Assembly (NCBI RefSeq): GCF_000801105.2
Contig: NC_079516.1
Coordinates: forward strand, 41,892,908 to 41,956,907
Reading direction: 5' to 3'
DNA: 64,000 nt
From: Raphanus sativus
Taxonomy: Eukaryota; Streptophyta; Magnoliopsida; Brassicales; Brassicaceae
Shown: piece after piece, positions 40,944 through 54,303 of the stretch
How positions within the stretch are numbered: position 1 is the stretch's first letter
Layout: each line of letters begins with the position of its first letter
Notes under the pieces: generated by a model
What the model saw: the letters and a program-made list of their open reading frames with translations, nothing else
What the model was told of the DNA's origin: nothing
Database searches by the model: none
Program-made: the position numbers and the translations under genes

Positions 40944-42112
40944 AAAAAATAGCAGGAAGAAAAAGTAACTGAATCTTATTGTTTGTTTTTTTTATGAATT
41001 TCTTTTTTTTTTTTGGTTTCAACAAAAAACGAAAAACAGTTGCATGCTTTTCGTCTTTTCTTCTTTTTAGTTTTTTCTTGGTGATTGTTTTTGATGTTTG
41101 TTTTTTTTTGTCTCCTCCTCTCTTACGTTTTATATCGGTTTAATATAGTGGAAGTGATTAATAAGGGGACTTATAATAGATTTGTCTTGGAAAGTTAAGT
41201 ATAGGCTTACTAATCTTGACAGATTTTCATATCCACTGGTCACTATTTTTTGTCCTTTTTGTTCTGATTTTTAGTTCTAATTTTCATTATCCTAAATAAA
41301 GATTTTGGATTGTCTGTTTTTTGATTAATTTAGATCGTACATTGCTCCTCTTCGGATGGGTATCCGTTGGGTAAAATAATTAAAGCAAAAGAAGAAGACA
41401 TGAATAAACTTGATATAACTAGAGAAAAGTACCCAAGAATAACTCATAAATAATAGTACATAAAAATATTATCTTTTACAAAAAAAAGTACCCAAACCAT
41501 CTAACCCTTGTTTGTGGTGAAGAAGATATATATATTTGTGGTAAAGGATCTGAGTTAGATTCACACTAATCACTTAGCCACATTTTAAATGAAACTAGAT
41601 TTTGATCCTCATAGTCGTGTGGATGATTATTTTGTTTTTACACACATAATTATTTTTTACATAATTAATTGTAATATTAATCATATTACTAATAACTTAA
41701 TATAACATTTTAAAACACAATAATTTTATAGTTCACAGGTAATAACTTAATTTTTTGTTTTAAATTTTCAGTGACAACATATTTTAAATCATTTGATACA
41801 TAATTCTAAACTGAAAAATCTTATTGGTTAAGAATAAAAAATTACTGAAAACATTATATTAAATTAATATCACAGTTTAATACAAAATTATACATGTGTT
41901 TAGTTATAATTACAAAATTAATTAGATATTTTAAATTTTTTTTAGTTAAAATGGAAAATAAATTTATTTTTAAAATAATCACATTAACTAAATATTTAAA
42001 AGTTTTTTAAGTGAAAAATTAAATATACATTGATTTTAAATAAACATGAAGTTACTTAAATATTTAAAAATGGTTTGGGCCGTGCTCAAAAGTATTTGAT
42101 TTAGCCATCCCC
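40944..42112. other. AT-rich spacer between GH9 and CAM7
   Basis: No exon is seen. A decayed Helitron-like 3' end on the minus strand (CTAG at 41595-41598, then a weak hairpin with ATCCTC and GTGTGGAT) starts a block of AT-rich sequence reaching toward the CAM7 promoter. Confidence 0.4.
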
Positions 42113-42124
42113 TATATATATAAA
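42113..42124 (+). promoter_or_regulatory. TATA box of CAM7
   Basis: TATATATATAAA preceded by CCCC lies about 90 bp upstream of the calmodulin start codon, a usual spacing for a plant TATA box plus leader. Confidence 0.6.
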
Positions 42125-42212
42125 CTGATAAATAGTTTATTGCATCCACCACGCGCTCGAGGGAATCGAAGAAACAACGAATACCAGCGAACTAAATTAG
42201 AAGAAAAAAACA

Positions 42213-42861
42213 ATGGCGGATCAGCTTACCGATGACCAGATCTCCGAGTTCAAGGAAGCCTTCAGCCTATTCGACAAGGACGGAGATGGTATTTTGTTCT
42301 CTCAGATCTATTGTTCCTTTTTGACGATCGTGTTTCGTCCTTATTTTATAATTCATCTCGTGCTTTATTCATGTGATTCGACGATTGATCTAGTTTTGAT
42401 TCCATCATTATTTTGTTTGATTATGAACCCAATCCTCTGACAAATCATTGCCGATTTTGGGTACATCTGATGGTTTTTGCGAAACAGGCTGCATCACGAC
42501 AAAGGAGCTGGGGACGGTGATGAGATCGCTTGGGCAAAACCCGACAGAAGCCGAGCTCCAAGACATGATCAACGAGGTTGACGCAGACGGGAACGGGACA
42601 ATAGATTTCCCGGAGTTTCTGAACCTCATGGCCCGCAAGATGAAAGACACTGATTCGGAGGAAGAGCTTAAAGAAGCCTTCAGGGTTTTCGACAAGGACC
42701 AGAACGGTTTCATCTCCGCGGCCGAGCTCCGCCACGTCATGACAAATCTCGGGGAGAAGCTGACCGACGAGGAGGTGGATGAGATGATCCGTGAGGCTGA
42801 CGTGGATGGTGATGGTCAGATCAACTATGATGAGTTCGTCAAAGTTATGATGGCAAAGTGA
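42213..42861 (+). CDS. CAM7: Calmodulin (CaM7-type)
   Basis: Two exons (42213-42288 and 42488-42861) give 149 residues, the standard calmodulin length. The intron falls in the first EF-hand at the Gly of DKDGDG|CITTKE, the conserved place for plant calmodulin genes. Four EF-hand loops are intact: [36 protein letters not shown] and [12 protein letters not shown]. Calmodulin is the main cytosolic and nuclear calcium sensor. Arg in [10 protein letters not shown] (residue 127) is the mark I recall separating CaM7 from CaM2/3/5, which have Lys. The fourth loop has Asp where the common form has Glu at its 11th position, a conservative change. Gene order points to AT3G43810. Confidence 0.97.
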
Positions 42862-43039
42862 AAAAAAAGTACAGATTTGGTTTGTGACTTTTTATTATTT
42901 TGGTAACTCTGCTTCTCTAAATTGCTGTCTTTTGTCTTTGGTTCGTGACTTTTATTATTGGTAAAACTCTGCTTATCATTTTATTTCGTGCTTATCCTTC
43001 TTGCAATCTCCTTATGTGATTAGTCTTTGTATGACCTTG

Positions 43040-43930
43040 AATCCAACAATGTTGTAGAGCCATTAGTATTGCTTGTACTCCACTTTCCAAGCATTCTGAG
43101 TCTTTCTTCCTTCATCTTGAACTGATCCTTTGTAGATGCCATGATCATCTCGATTACATTTCACCCACCCCTCATTCGGCCTTTTTCCATCTTTGTGGAC
43201 TTGATATTATTCTCTAATATTCAATCTCATTATTATTAGCAATCCGATTCATGATTTCCATTTTTTACCATTCTTTTGCATCATTCTTAGCATACTGTAA
43301 GATACTCTTCCATAATCTCCAGATTATCTATAAAGATAAGTCTTGTAAATGAACTAACCCAGACGAAGAACATGTTAAACATGCTTATATTTTTTCTTCT
43401 TCCTGAGATGTTGCGTAGCTATTAATGATCAAGTTAGAAATACATGAGCTTCCTTTTGCATAACCCAAAGAAAAGATGTTCCTCTGTTTCTTCACACATT
43501 CCACATCTTCTACATGTAGCATCATGATTCATGAGTAACACGTCTCCTCTTCAGATTATCACCTGTTGCCAAACTCCTAAATATATCTTCCTAAATAAGT
43601 GCTTAATCTTGGTGGACTTTTTGTTTTTCACACTTACGGTTTGAGAGCAGGATTACCATATGTTGGAAGAATATAGTTGATCTAGGAAGATGTGTAGCAA
43701 AACCCATAGTCGGATTTGACTGTATATAGTCCATTTTCATGTGTCATCCCATTAAATCTTGTGTTGCCTTAGGACTTATCTCGAGTGCCAAGGTCTTTTC
43801 AATATCTATCATTAACATTCCTTAACTTCTGGACATCCTAATCACTACTGTCCTTATTAAATAACAAATTGAGTTTATCATCTAGGTTATCTTCCATACG
43901 TGATCGCGGAGGCTGTGGTAAGTGATCCCG
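43040..43930 (-). pseudogene. Non-LTR retroelement remnant (RT zinc-binding region)
   Basis: Minus-strand pieces read LYTVKSDYGF, PPKIKH-like text followed by WQQ, and CRRCGMCEETEEHLFFGLC (about 43,460-43,520). Together they match the zf-RVT region found downstream of LINE reverse transcriptases. Several stops and frame changes show it is dead. It begins about 180 bp beyond the CAM7 stop and reads toward it. Confidence 0.65.
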
Positions 43931-43944
43931 AATCCATGGGTCTG

Positions 43945-44765
43945 CCCACTAGGACTGGGCATCATTACTCAATACTCGCTTTATATTCGTGACTCAAGCC
44001 GTATTCGCTTTGAAAAACCGAGTACTTTCCGTTAGCAAGGCAAGTAACAAGTAAAAAAAAAATCGCTTACTCGTTCTATAAAATGTTCATTACTAGTTAA
44101 ATAATACTTGCTACTACTTGCAAACAAGTTTTATCTTATCTTTTGTTTAGTAATGGTTAATTACAATATTATTTTGTTTAATAAACAATACAAACCATTA
44201 TTAAATAATAAGATATTAAAGTCCACATTCAACAAATCAAAGCCACGTTTTGCCATTTATCTTGCCAACAAAGTATTTTTATTATCTTTTCTACCATACT
44301 ATCCATACTCTCTTAAGGTTTCAAACGTCAGTTCCACAGTGTCACACGCCAAATCCTCTTGAATCCTTCGATTTAGTTACAAAAATGATGTTGAAACTTT
44401 TGTCTCTGCCACTCTTTCAATATTTTGAATGATTATTTTCATTTTTGTCTTCTTTTTTTTTTGAAAATTCATGTGATTTTTAGATATTAAAAATTTAGAA
44501 TATGTCTTTTTAAGAAAAAAAAGATATTCAAGAGACAATTACTTGGTTTATCAAGTAAAAGACAAGACACGTTTTTGAAAAAAAAAAGAAAAAAAAAGAC
44601 AAGATACGTTATTTGCAAATATCACTTTTCCAAGTACTTAATAAACAAGTACTTGTTTCAGACAAGTCAAATATCAAGTCGTAAAAAAATTACTTGGAGA
44701 AGCCAAGTCAAATAGCAAGTAACTAAAAATTGGCAAGTACTTGCCTCGTCCCCACTTGTCCACAT
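43945..44765. repeat. Possible hAT-like repeat rich in AAGTACTTG motifs
   Basis: The left edge AGGACTGGGCAT and the inverted right edge GGGGACGAGGCAAG are similar, and AAGTA/TACTTG/CAAGTAA words recur inside both flanks. I could not find a matching 8-bp target duplication, so ends and family are tentative. Confidence 0.4.
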
Positions 44766-45950
44766 TTAATCATGAAAACCATCTCCTACAACTTGTCTCA
44801 TTCCTTTGTTAATCAAATATTTTCCATACAAAGTTGATTTACATGCGTATGAAGAAGCTTCTTTCTTTTGAACAGTCTCTTAAAAATCTAGAAAGTATGT
44901 TCTTTCTTTTAGTGCTATAAAAGATGAAGGATCTGTAAGATTTGCCATACTTTTTTTCTCAATAATGCTTGATTAAATGCTTCTAAATCTCTGAAACCAC
45001 TTGTTACGGATTTATAATCTTTCACCTAGATTCAAGTTTAACTTCCGATCAATTTAATTGTTTCGTTCTTGATAAATTTTGTATACGATTCGCTTGTTTA
45101 GCGAAGTTGGTGTTTCAAAAAAAAAAAACACCTCCAATGGGTTTAAGAACCTTTGTCTATGGGATTCCAAAAAAATTGTGGACCCTACAAATACTTATAC
45201 ATATATATACATAATACATATTTTAAGAACTCGTGCTCTAATGTAATCAAACACACATATGTTTACTCGGACTTATATTCTATTGTCTCGAGAGAGATCC
45301 AAACTCCCAAACTTGCACTAGATTAATATGATTAATCTAGCTTACAATATACAACAGATTACACACCATTTACTTTGTTTTTAAGCTTGCTTAACACTGA
45401 AGCAAATTCCAAACATGGTGTATCTGAACCGCACCACCGGCGTCCAGAGTTTTGAGAGAAGATTATAGTGGTTCTTCTTGTCTATCCTCTCTCTTGTGTA
45501 ACTCTCTCTTTCTATATCTCTTGTTCTATGTAACAGAAAAGTCTAGACCAGAAGGTGGTAGTCTATTGGTAGATGAACTTTCGGATTGTTAAGTAACCAG
45601 AGTTCAAAAGCATTTTTATTTTGTGGTCACGTGGATATGAGTCTATCTTACGATCCATTTGAAAATCTAGAGTAAGAGTTGTGGATTGCACTATGATTAT
45701 CTCTCTTTATTTTGTGGTCATGTGGATATGAGTTTATCTTACGATCCATTTGAAAATCCAGAGTAAGGGTTTATCTGTGGACTGCACTATGACTATCTTT
45801 TTGAGAATTAGTCTTGATCTTTCTATGGATCCGATATATTCTAAGGTAATTAAAAAAAATGAAAAAAAAAGTCTAGCACACTTTTCTTATCTCTTCACGT
45901 TAAGAAGACAGTGTTGACTCCCAAAACGGCGGCGTCTTATCTTAGTGCGT
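44766..45950. other. Gene-free stretch
   Basis: No coding exon is seen. Two near copies of a roughly 80-bp phrase (TTTATTTTGTGGTCA..GTGGATATGAGT..ATCTTACGATCCATTTGAAAATC) occur at about 45,615 and 45,708. Confidence 0.5.
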
Positions 45951-45953
45951 TTA

Positions 45954-46083
45954 GGGCCCATATGCATAACTCTCCGAAGCCCAATACATTAGACACAAGC
46001 CTAATAGTCAGCTACAGAACTTAGCAATTTAGCTCGGCCCAGAAATGATTATTATACCGAAAGTAGAAACCCAACAACCCTAG
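45954..46083 (+). promoter_or_regulatory. Promoter-like cluster without an obvious gene
   Basis: Within 130 bp there are three site II-like motifs (GGGCCCA at 45954-45960, AGCCCA at 45978-45983, GGCCCA at 46036-46041) and a telo-box AACCCTAG (46076-46083). This is the signature of housekeeping or ribosomal-protein promoters. No recognisable exon follows on the plus strand before the repeat at 46.5 kb. Confidence 0.5.
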
Positions 46084-46539
46084 CTCCGCATATAGAGACA
46101 AAACATAGTTTGTTTTGGTGGAAATTGAGTTTATGGATTGACAGGAGAAAGTTTGAAATTTTGGGCCATCGAGAGATAGAAAAAGAGGGAATTTGGAAAC
46201 TTTGTGATCAGATCTGAATTATTTTAGTAGATGTGCAAAAGGAGACAATTTGAGAAAAAAATGTTTTGATATTTTGTATGGTCAATTTGCTTAATAGTCA
46301 TAGCAGCATCATATATAAATAATATAGTTATGCATGAAAAATTGTGTCAATTTAGTATATAATTAGACAACGCTCTTCTTTCTTGCGCGTGAAAAATAAT
46401 TAAAACAACGCTCAATATCATACTATACTATATTTGTCTAATATATAGTACAAAACAATTATTTTATAATAACAACCATTATGAAGTGTATGAAAAAAAT
46501 AAAAAGGCTAAAAAAGATGAAAGGTTTGTAGAGAGTAAA

Positions 46540-46950
46540 CTATACCCTAAACCCAAACTATATACTCTAAACCCAAACTCCAAACCCAAACCATATACAC
46601 TAAACCCCAAACCCAAACCATATACACTAAACCCTAAACCCAAACCATATACCTTAAACCCAAACCCTAAACCCAAACCATATACCCAAACACTAAACCC
46701 TAAACCCAAACCATATACCCAAACACTAAACCTTAAACCCAAACCATATACCATAAACCCAAATCTTAAACCCTAAACCCAAATCATATATCCTACACTT
46801 AAACCCTAAACCATAAACCCAAACTTTCTCAACCCTAAACCTAAACCATATACTATAAACCAAAACCCTAAACCCAAATCATATACCCAAACCATATATC
46901 CTAAACCCAAACCCTAATCATAAACTCTAAACCCAAACTTTTATCCATTT
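46540..46950. repeat. Interstitial telomere-like repeat array
   Basis: About 400 bp of TAAACCC/AAACCCTA units are interleaved with CAAACCATATAC. The plant telomere unit CCCTAAA is clearly the base word, but a longer unit with the CATATAC insert has been amplified. The Gly-Leu and Pro-Lys frames across it are repeat artefacts. Confidence 0.85.
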
Positions 46951-47810
46951 CGTGACTATACTATACATATTATGGTATAGAATACTCGACACACCCACAA
47001 ACTTTATATATATGAAATTCTCTAAAATTTCCTTAGATAGAGAGATGATGAGTGGCGACAATGTTGGAGAACAAAACAGTGTAACTGATCAAGTAATGAG
47101 TAAGAAGAATCATGAAGCAGAGAAGGAGATATAAATTAAAAAAGAAGAGAAAAAGAAATTTATCAAACTATACTGTAATTTAAAATAGTATGGATTCAAA
47201 ATTGCGATCATGAAATATTATATAAAATTTATAAAATATATGTTTGTTTTGAAATTTTCAAAACATATTATGTGTAGAAAAAGACTTACTTTTATTATAT
47301 AAACAACAAAATTGTACAATTGTTTTTACAGATATTGAAAGCAACTAAAAATTGAAGGGGAAACCATATTTATAAAAAAAAAGAAAAAAGAAAAAAAATC
47401 CATTCAAGGACAATATGGCAAATATTACACAAATATCATAGCCTTTGCTTTGCTATGTACATATGCTTCATTTAAATCCTACAATGTATATGTGATCAAA
47501 TTTCCATATTTTGTAAAGAAAAAAGACGTGGCTAAAGCTATCCTTATTTTAAGGAGGGTGTGTGGTTAGAATTTTTTGAGGTGATATGTATTAAAATAAT
47601 ATATTTATTCTTATTTAAACATGAATTTTAATTTTTTTTAAAAACAAATTGATGTTACTCAAGTTGTTATATACTATAGTACTTTGAAATCTTTTGTTAT
47701 TTAAAAATTTATTAGCTGTGAATTTAGGATGGTTTTAGTGGTTTTAGAGTATTTTAGTGAGTTTTTAGTTAAAATTTTGAAAAAAAAAATCTTATGGTTG
47801 TATATAAAAA

Positions 47811-48780
47811 CTAGGTGTTTTCCTGCACCATGTGCAGTAAGAAATTTTTTAAATCTAACCTATATTTAAAAATAAATTTTATTAAATATTATAGATTTTA
47901 CTATTTTCGTACTAATATTTAATATATATTTGATATATATTAAATCACTTTGTAAACTAATAAAATGATATAAAATTGTATAATTATATAAAAAATTAGT
48001 CTAAACAATGTTTATAAAATTTGTTGATATATAAGAAACTAATAATCTTACGATTAGATATTTATTTTTTAAATATTATGGAAAGTTTTGAAAGTTTTAG
48101 TAATACAAAAATTGTATAATTATATAAAAATAATAATATTTCGAATTTGAAATGGTATATATGTTTTTAAATCTAACTTATATTTATAAATAATTTTATT
48201 AAATATTATAGATTTTACTATTTTCTTACAAGTATTTAATATACATTTGATATATATTTGTATAAAACTAATAAATGATATAAAATTGTATAATTATAAA
48301 AAATTTAGCCTAAATAATATTTATTAAAAAATTTGATATATAAGAAACTAATAATCTTACGATTAGAAATTTTTGAAAGTTTTAGTAATACAAATTGTAT
48401 AATTATACAAAAATAATAATATTTCGAAATTTGAAATGTTATATATGAATATATTTATTTTATAGATGATGTATGAGCTATTACCATATTTTAAAAAAAT
48501 TTATCAAAAAACTATCAATATTAAATGTAATATATGAATTATTATCATATTTTAATAAGTTTGCCAAAAAAATATCAATATTAAATGTAATATATGAATT
48601 ATTACCATATTCTAATAAGTTTGCCAAAAATATAAATCAACATTAAATGAAATTATCCATGTCATATTTTTCTGGAAGCCATGTCATCAATTCTATTAGC
48701 CATGTCATATTTATTTTATGAAACTGATTGTAGAGAGGACACGTGGCAAAATTACTTCGCAAATATAGTCTAGGGGATTA
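47811..48780 (-). mobile_element. Decayed Helitron-like sequence with internal repeats
   Basis: A CTAG (47811-47814) next to the hairpin CTGCACCATGTGCAG (47823-47837) looks like a minus-strand Helitron 3' end. Inside, a stretch of about 280 bp (AAATCTAACCTATATTTA..) recurs in altered form near 48,170, and a unit of about 60 bp (ATCAATATTAAATGTAATAT) occurs in tandem near 48,510-48,610. The 5' end is not certain. Confidence 0.4.
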
Positions 48781-48964
48781 GAATAGTTCAATAAAAATCA
48801 TAGTAAATTCTCAATTCACATAGCATCATCTAAGAACTTAATGAACTCAAATAATTTCAATAACTAGATTTTCATTTTTGCACAGTCAATAAAAAGATTA
48901 ACTGCCCCCTAAAGTGGTATTTATCCACTTTACATACTGCATATTCTACTAAGTATATCATATG

Positions 48965-49655
48965 TAGGTCTTGGCACGGATCGGATATCCAAGTTTTTGA
49001 TAGTATTTGTGATTTGTTTCGAATGTTACGGATATCTAATTTTCCGATTTGCTTTGCTTCGGAAAATACAGATATTGGAATAACGGATATTCGGAAAATA
49101 AATAGATATTTACGGATACTTACGGATATCTCATTTGTTTTGATTAATACAAATAATCTTAAAAATTCAATACAAATTTGTTTTATAAAATATTTTTTTG
49201 CATGATATAAAAGATAAAAATTAAAATATATAGTGAATATATATATATATATATATTGTAAATTTTTAAACTTAGTTAACAATTATAATAACACAAAACT
49301 TAAGAAAACAATATAATTGTCATAAATGCTTTTTCTTTCTTTTATGTAATACTTTTATATAAGTAATAATGTGAATAGAATCTGTCAAAATTATATGTTA
49401 GAATAATAATTATATAATTTTATACATTTAAAACTTTAAATATAATCAAAATATATATGTATTTATATATTGACATCTCGGATCGAATATTCACTTCCCA
49501 AAATTTTAATATTTGTGATTTGTTTCGATTTTAGTAAATATTAAATTTTAATATTTGTTTTGTTTCGAAAGCTTATGGATATCAGAAATTTTTGGATCGA
49601 ATAACAACATATAACCAATGGAATCAAATTTAACATATAAAATGCCTAAGTCCTA
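48965..49655. mobile_element. hAT-type non-autonomous element, 691 bp
   Basis: The ends are TAGGTCTTGGCACGG and, inverted, TAGGACTTAGGC. Exact 8-bp duplications ATCATATG flank it (48957-48964 and 49656-49663). The left subterminal region repeats CGGATAT and ACGGATA words, and the right half carries GGATATC and GGATCGA variants. No transposase frame is present. Confidence 0.85.
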
Positions 49656-49941
49656 ATCATATGGGTGGGTAATCAAGGAAATGTAGTTTTTTATGATCGT
49701 ATTTCCAAATTTCTCACTGATGTGACATGTGCGTTTAGACTTCGCCTCTTGGGAAAGAAAAGTAAGAGTAGCTCCAACAGAAAGGTTTTAACAAAAATAT
49801 CTTTTAAATAAAATGATATAAAAATGAATGGTATCATTTTATACACGGTATTACAAAACTTTCATAAACACCAAATAATCCAAGAATAAAGGTCTCTAGC
49901 TTCGTATTCTTCCACTTTCTTAGTTGTGTATTTGTTTTTTT

Positions 49942-50160
49942 TATAACTCAGTATCCGACCACTAAGCGTGATCGACTAGCCCACCGGACTTATGTCCATG
50001 CCATTACAGGAATTTTTAAGCCTCCACTTAAGAGCCTCTAATTACGCGAAGTAGTCTGGAGGGCGAGAAAAGCCCATGTAAATCCTCTCGTGGCCAACGC
50101 GGATTGAACCCAAGGCAGACACTCCAGCCGGAGTTCTTTTACCACTAGACCAACACGATT
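49942..50160 (-). repeat. SINE-like retroposon with tRNA-like head
   Basis: The minus strand begins GTGTTGGTCTAGTGGTAAAAG (A box) and has GGTTCAATCC (B box) about 40 bp later, followed by about 150 bp of non-tRNA body. This is the build of Brassicaceae tRNA-derived SINEs. A clean poly(A) end and target duplication were not found. Confidence 0.65.
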
Positions 50161-50414
50161 GGTTTTAGTTAGTTTAGTTAGTTGTGTATTTGGCCCATGC
50201 ATTCGTCCATATTCATGAAGTCCACACAGCGAACACTTGGATATATATAATTCTACCAATGAAATATGGTTGGTGGGTAAAGCCAGATCTGAACATGTGA
50301 CGAAACCCACTTGGCAAAAAATAATATATTAAAAAACTCAAAATAATTATACTTGACCTAGACATTTGTAACAAACAACAAATATTAAAATCTAACTAAT
50401 GCTTTTGCTGCATG

Positions 50415-51039
50415 TAGGCCTCGACAAAAAGACCGGAACCAAAAAACCGAACCGGAACCGAATCAAAATATCCGAACCCGAACCAAACCAAAGACCTTCA
50501 AATACTCGTATGGTTTCTATATTTCTATATCCTAAATAACCGAACCGAAGCCCAACGGGTACCCGAATATATAAAAATATTAATTATATATACATATAAC
50601 ATAACTAAATATATATTTATAACTAAATTTTTTTTAAAAGAATCTAAAAATATTTGAAAATAACTACATTATTATAAAATATCTGAATTACCCAAATTAT
50701 CCTAAAGCATCCGAATAATTTTATCCGAAATATCCAAAATAATCCAAAATATTCAAACTTTTTATCTAAATCATCATAATTATTTGATATTTTATCCGAA
50801 CTATTTGAAATATCCGAACTATCCGAAACCGAACCGGAACCAAATGAGAACCGAAATTATTTCGAGTATTTTCCGGTTCCTAGTTTTACTATCCGAACCG
50901 AACCGAAACCGAAACTATCCGAACCGAACCGAACCGAAAATAAGTCAAGTACTCAGTGGATCCTCTAACCCCATTTTCAAACTACCCTAAACCCGGAATA
51001 TCCGAACCGAACCGAACCGAACCGATATGCTCAGACCTA
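50415..51039. mobile_element. hAT-type non-autonomous element rich in CCGAAC repeats
   Basis: The ends are TAGGCCTCGAC and, inverted, TAGGTCTGAGC. Exact 8-bp duplications GCTGCATG flank it (50407-50414 and 51040-51047). Both arms are packed with CCGAACCGAACC-type words, more than a dozen in all, in the same orientation on the plus strand. The centre is AT-rich, with no transposase frame. Confidence 0.9.
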
Positions 51040-51585
51040 GCTGCATGTTTCTATTTCAAAATTTTATTATCATTTTTGTCTTGTTTGCTTTACTTTTAAA
51101 GTTTTTGGTAGTATTAAAGGCATTTCCAATTCCATTCCATTTTTACTTTAAAATGGAGTAAAATGGATTATTTAGTAAAAAATACTTCAATTCAATTTCA
51201 TATCTCATTCTATTATAAAATTTATTCTAGAAATAAAATAATCTATTTTTTGTTTGTTCATTATTCTATATGGAGTGAGATACGAAATTGAGTTAGAGTA
51301 ATTTTACCATATTTTATCTTTTATTCCATTTTGTTGAAAAATTTAAATTTTATATTGGATATGCTCTGATGAAAGATTAAAGTCGCATTCTTTTTCATAT
51401 ATGATAATTGATTAAGCTTCTCTTGGTCCTCTATTATGTTTTCGGTGCAAGTGGTCCAAAGAGTCTTGAGTTTCACCAAAAAGAGTTGGAGTCCCACTAG
51501 CGAGTCTTGCTCGTGATTTAACCAATGTTTTTTTTTTTGGATTATGCGAGGTATCTTGACCTTATAGAAGTGAATCCAGATTAAT

Positions 51586-51619
51586 CACGTGTTTGAAGCC
51601 TAGATTTTTAGCCCACGTG
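51586..51619 (+). promoter_or_regulatory. Paired G-box/ABRE-like motifs upstream of GSTU27
   Basis: TCACGTGT (core 51586-51591) and CCACGTGTC (core 51614-51619) lie about 285-310 bp upstream of the start codon. CACGTGTC is an abscisic-acid-response-type core, which would suit a stress-induced glutathione transferase. This is by motif only. Confidence 0.45.
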
Positions 51620-51827
51620 TCGTTCCATCGCTCTACCAATTTAGAACTCTTTAGAGCTGCCTAGGACTAACCAAACCTTATTATTCCACAGATAAATGGT
51701 CCATAATTGTTTTTTAAAGATTTCAATCTGATTTTTTGGGTTAAAAGTTATATATTTTACAGAATTAGTATAAATCTAGTATTTACTATTTCTGTAAAAT
51801 ATATATCTTTTTTGTCAAACGCCCCCT

Positions 51828-51836
51828 CTATAAGTA
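51828..51836 (+). promoter_or_regulatory. TATA-like box of GSTU27
   Basis: CTATAAGTA after a C-run, about 65 bp upstream of the start codon. Confidence 0.45.
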
Positions 51837-51871
51837 AACCCATCGAATAACTTTCTCCACTGACTTCATAA

Positions 51872-53075
<1,204 letters not shown>

Positions 53076-53374
53076 TATATCAATATTTCTAGCTTTTAAA
53101 TAAAATAATGATGTGAATCATAACGAGTGAGTGTAATGGACCGATTTTCATTCGTGGTGCTCGTATGAAAAATAATGTGTTTTTTGTTGCTAAGTTTGAA
53201 AAGAAAAATGTTATGTTTGCTATTTTAATTGAAATAAGTTTATTGTTCTTCGGACTAGTACTTTGCCCAAGACACATTATATCTGAACTCCCTATGCTGA
53301 AGAAGAGTTTACATTTTTTTCCTTTTTTTTATTATACAGAGGTATTCTTTTCGATGCCAAAATGTTAAATTTTC

Positions 53375-53450
53375 AGTAGTCGAAATTCGAACTCAGATGA
53401 CAGAATTCATAACTGTGAACCCTTTATCACCAGAATTAGAAGCCTCGATT
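53375..53450 (-). repeat. tRNA-like (SINE-type) fragment
   Basis: Minus strand: CTGGTGATAAAGGGTTC (A-box-like) and GAGTTCGAATTTC (B box) about 35 bp apart. It is similar in wording to the fragment near 63.6 kb, suggesting one SINE family. Confidence 0.45.
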
Positions 53451-53726
53451 TACTTATTGTTTTCTTTTAACACTCTGGAGAAAAGTTTTTACATTATTAA
53501 ATATATAATAAAGAGTTTTCACGTTATTTGATAATATGAGATGTTGATTTGTGATGTTGTACTAATTTTTTATATCAAAAACCCATTTTATTATTCAAAC
53601 TGAATAATCAGACAGGAATATACAATGAATAAAATTCAAATGCATATAAAATGCTTTTAGCTAAATAAAATACAGATGCATATAAAATGCTTTTTAGCGC
53701 CAAATTATTATAGTAAAGACAAAATA

Positions 53727-53990
53727 GTTTTTTTTGTTTTTGTCATCTAGTATTTTATTAAAAGTCCAAATCCAACAAAACCCAACATTTACAGCAAACG
53801 CAAAGGCTTAACAAAGCTCAAAACATCAAATACATTAGTCTTAACTAGGTTTAAGGCTTAACAAAGCCCAACATCAACCACCACGAGACCATCAAACTGC
53901 AAGTGCTTCCTCCGGAGCCTGAAATCATGCACGCCGGAACTCCGCCAACGGAAGCCAGTAGCTTAACAAAACGGTTTTTATCAAGTACTA
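53727..53990 (-). mobile_element. Probable 5'-truncated retroposon with poly(A) end
   Basis: On the minus strand, GC-richer text of about 200 bp runs into GGACTTTTAATAAAATACTAG and then an A-rich tail (plus-strand T run near 53,727-53,745). An AATAAA signal followed by poly(A) suggests a retroposed 3' end. No protein similarity and no clear target duplication were found. Confidence 0.4.
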
Positions 53991-54303
53991 TTTTTTTCTA
54001 GTCGTACTTTCGCAGTAGATGTAGGTTCAATGATTACCAGGCCGTCTCAGACATAAAATGGGCTCTGGGCTAAAAAGATTTGAGACCCACAATTTCTTTT
54101 TTAAACTGAGCTTTTGTTTAAGCTAGAAAAAGTCAAAAAAATGCAATGGGCCATGTGCAAATGCACAGATAACTCATGTACATGTATGAGCTGGAGGACT
54201 TTTGTACTATGTGGCATTATATACGAGGAGAATATGAGAGTGCAGGGAGGATTTATTACGTATATACTTGTTACACTACATACAGAATTATATAGTTATA
54301 TAT

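Noticed and set aside
46479..46776. Tyr-Gly-Leu-Gly and Pro-Lys-Pro-Tyr repeat proteins
   Set aside because: They are produced by the telomere-like repeat in every open frame. There is no start context or domain.
46540..46950. CRISPR-like regular repeats
   Set aside because: The units are telomere-type words with irregular spacing and no unique spacers, and this is plant nuclear DNA.
49942..50160. Functional tRNA gene
   Set aside because: A and B boxes are present but the acceptor stem and anticodon arm do not fold, and a non-tRNA body follows, so it is SINE-like.
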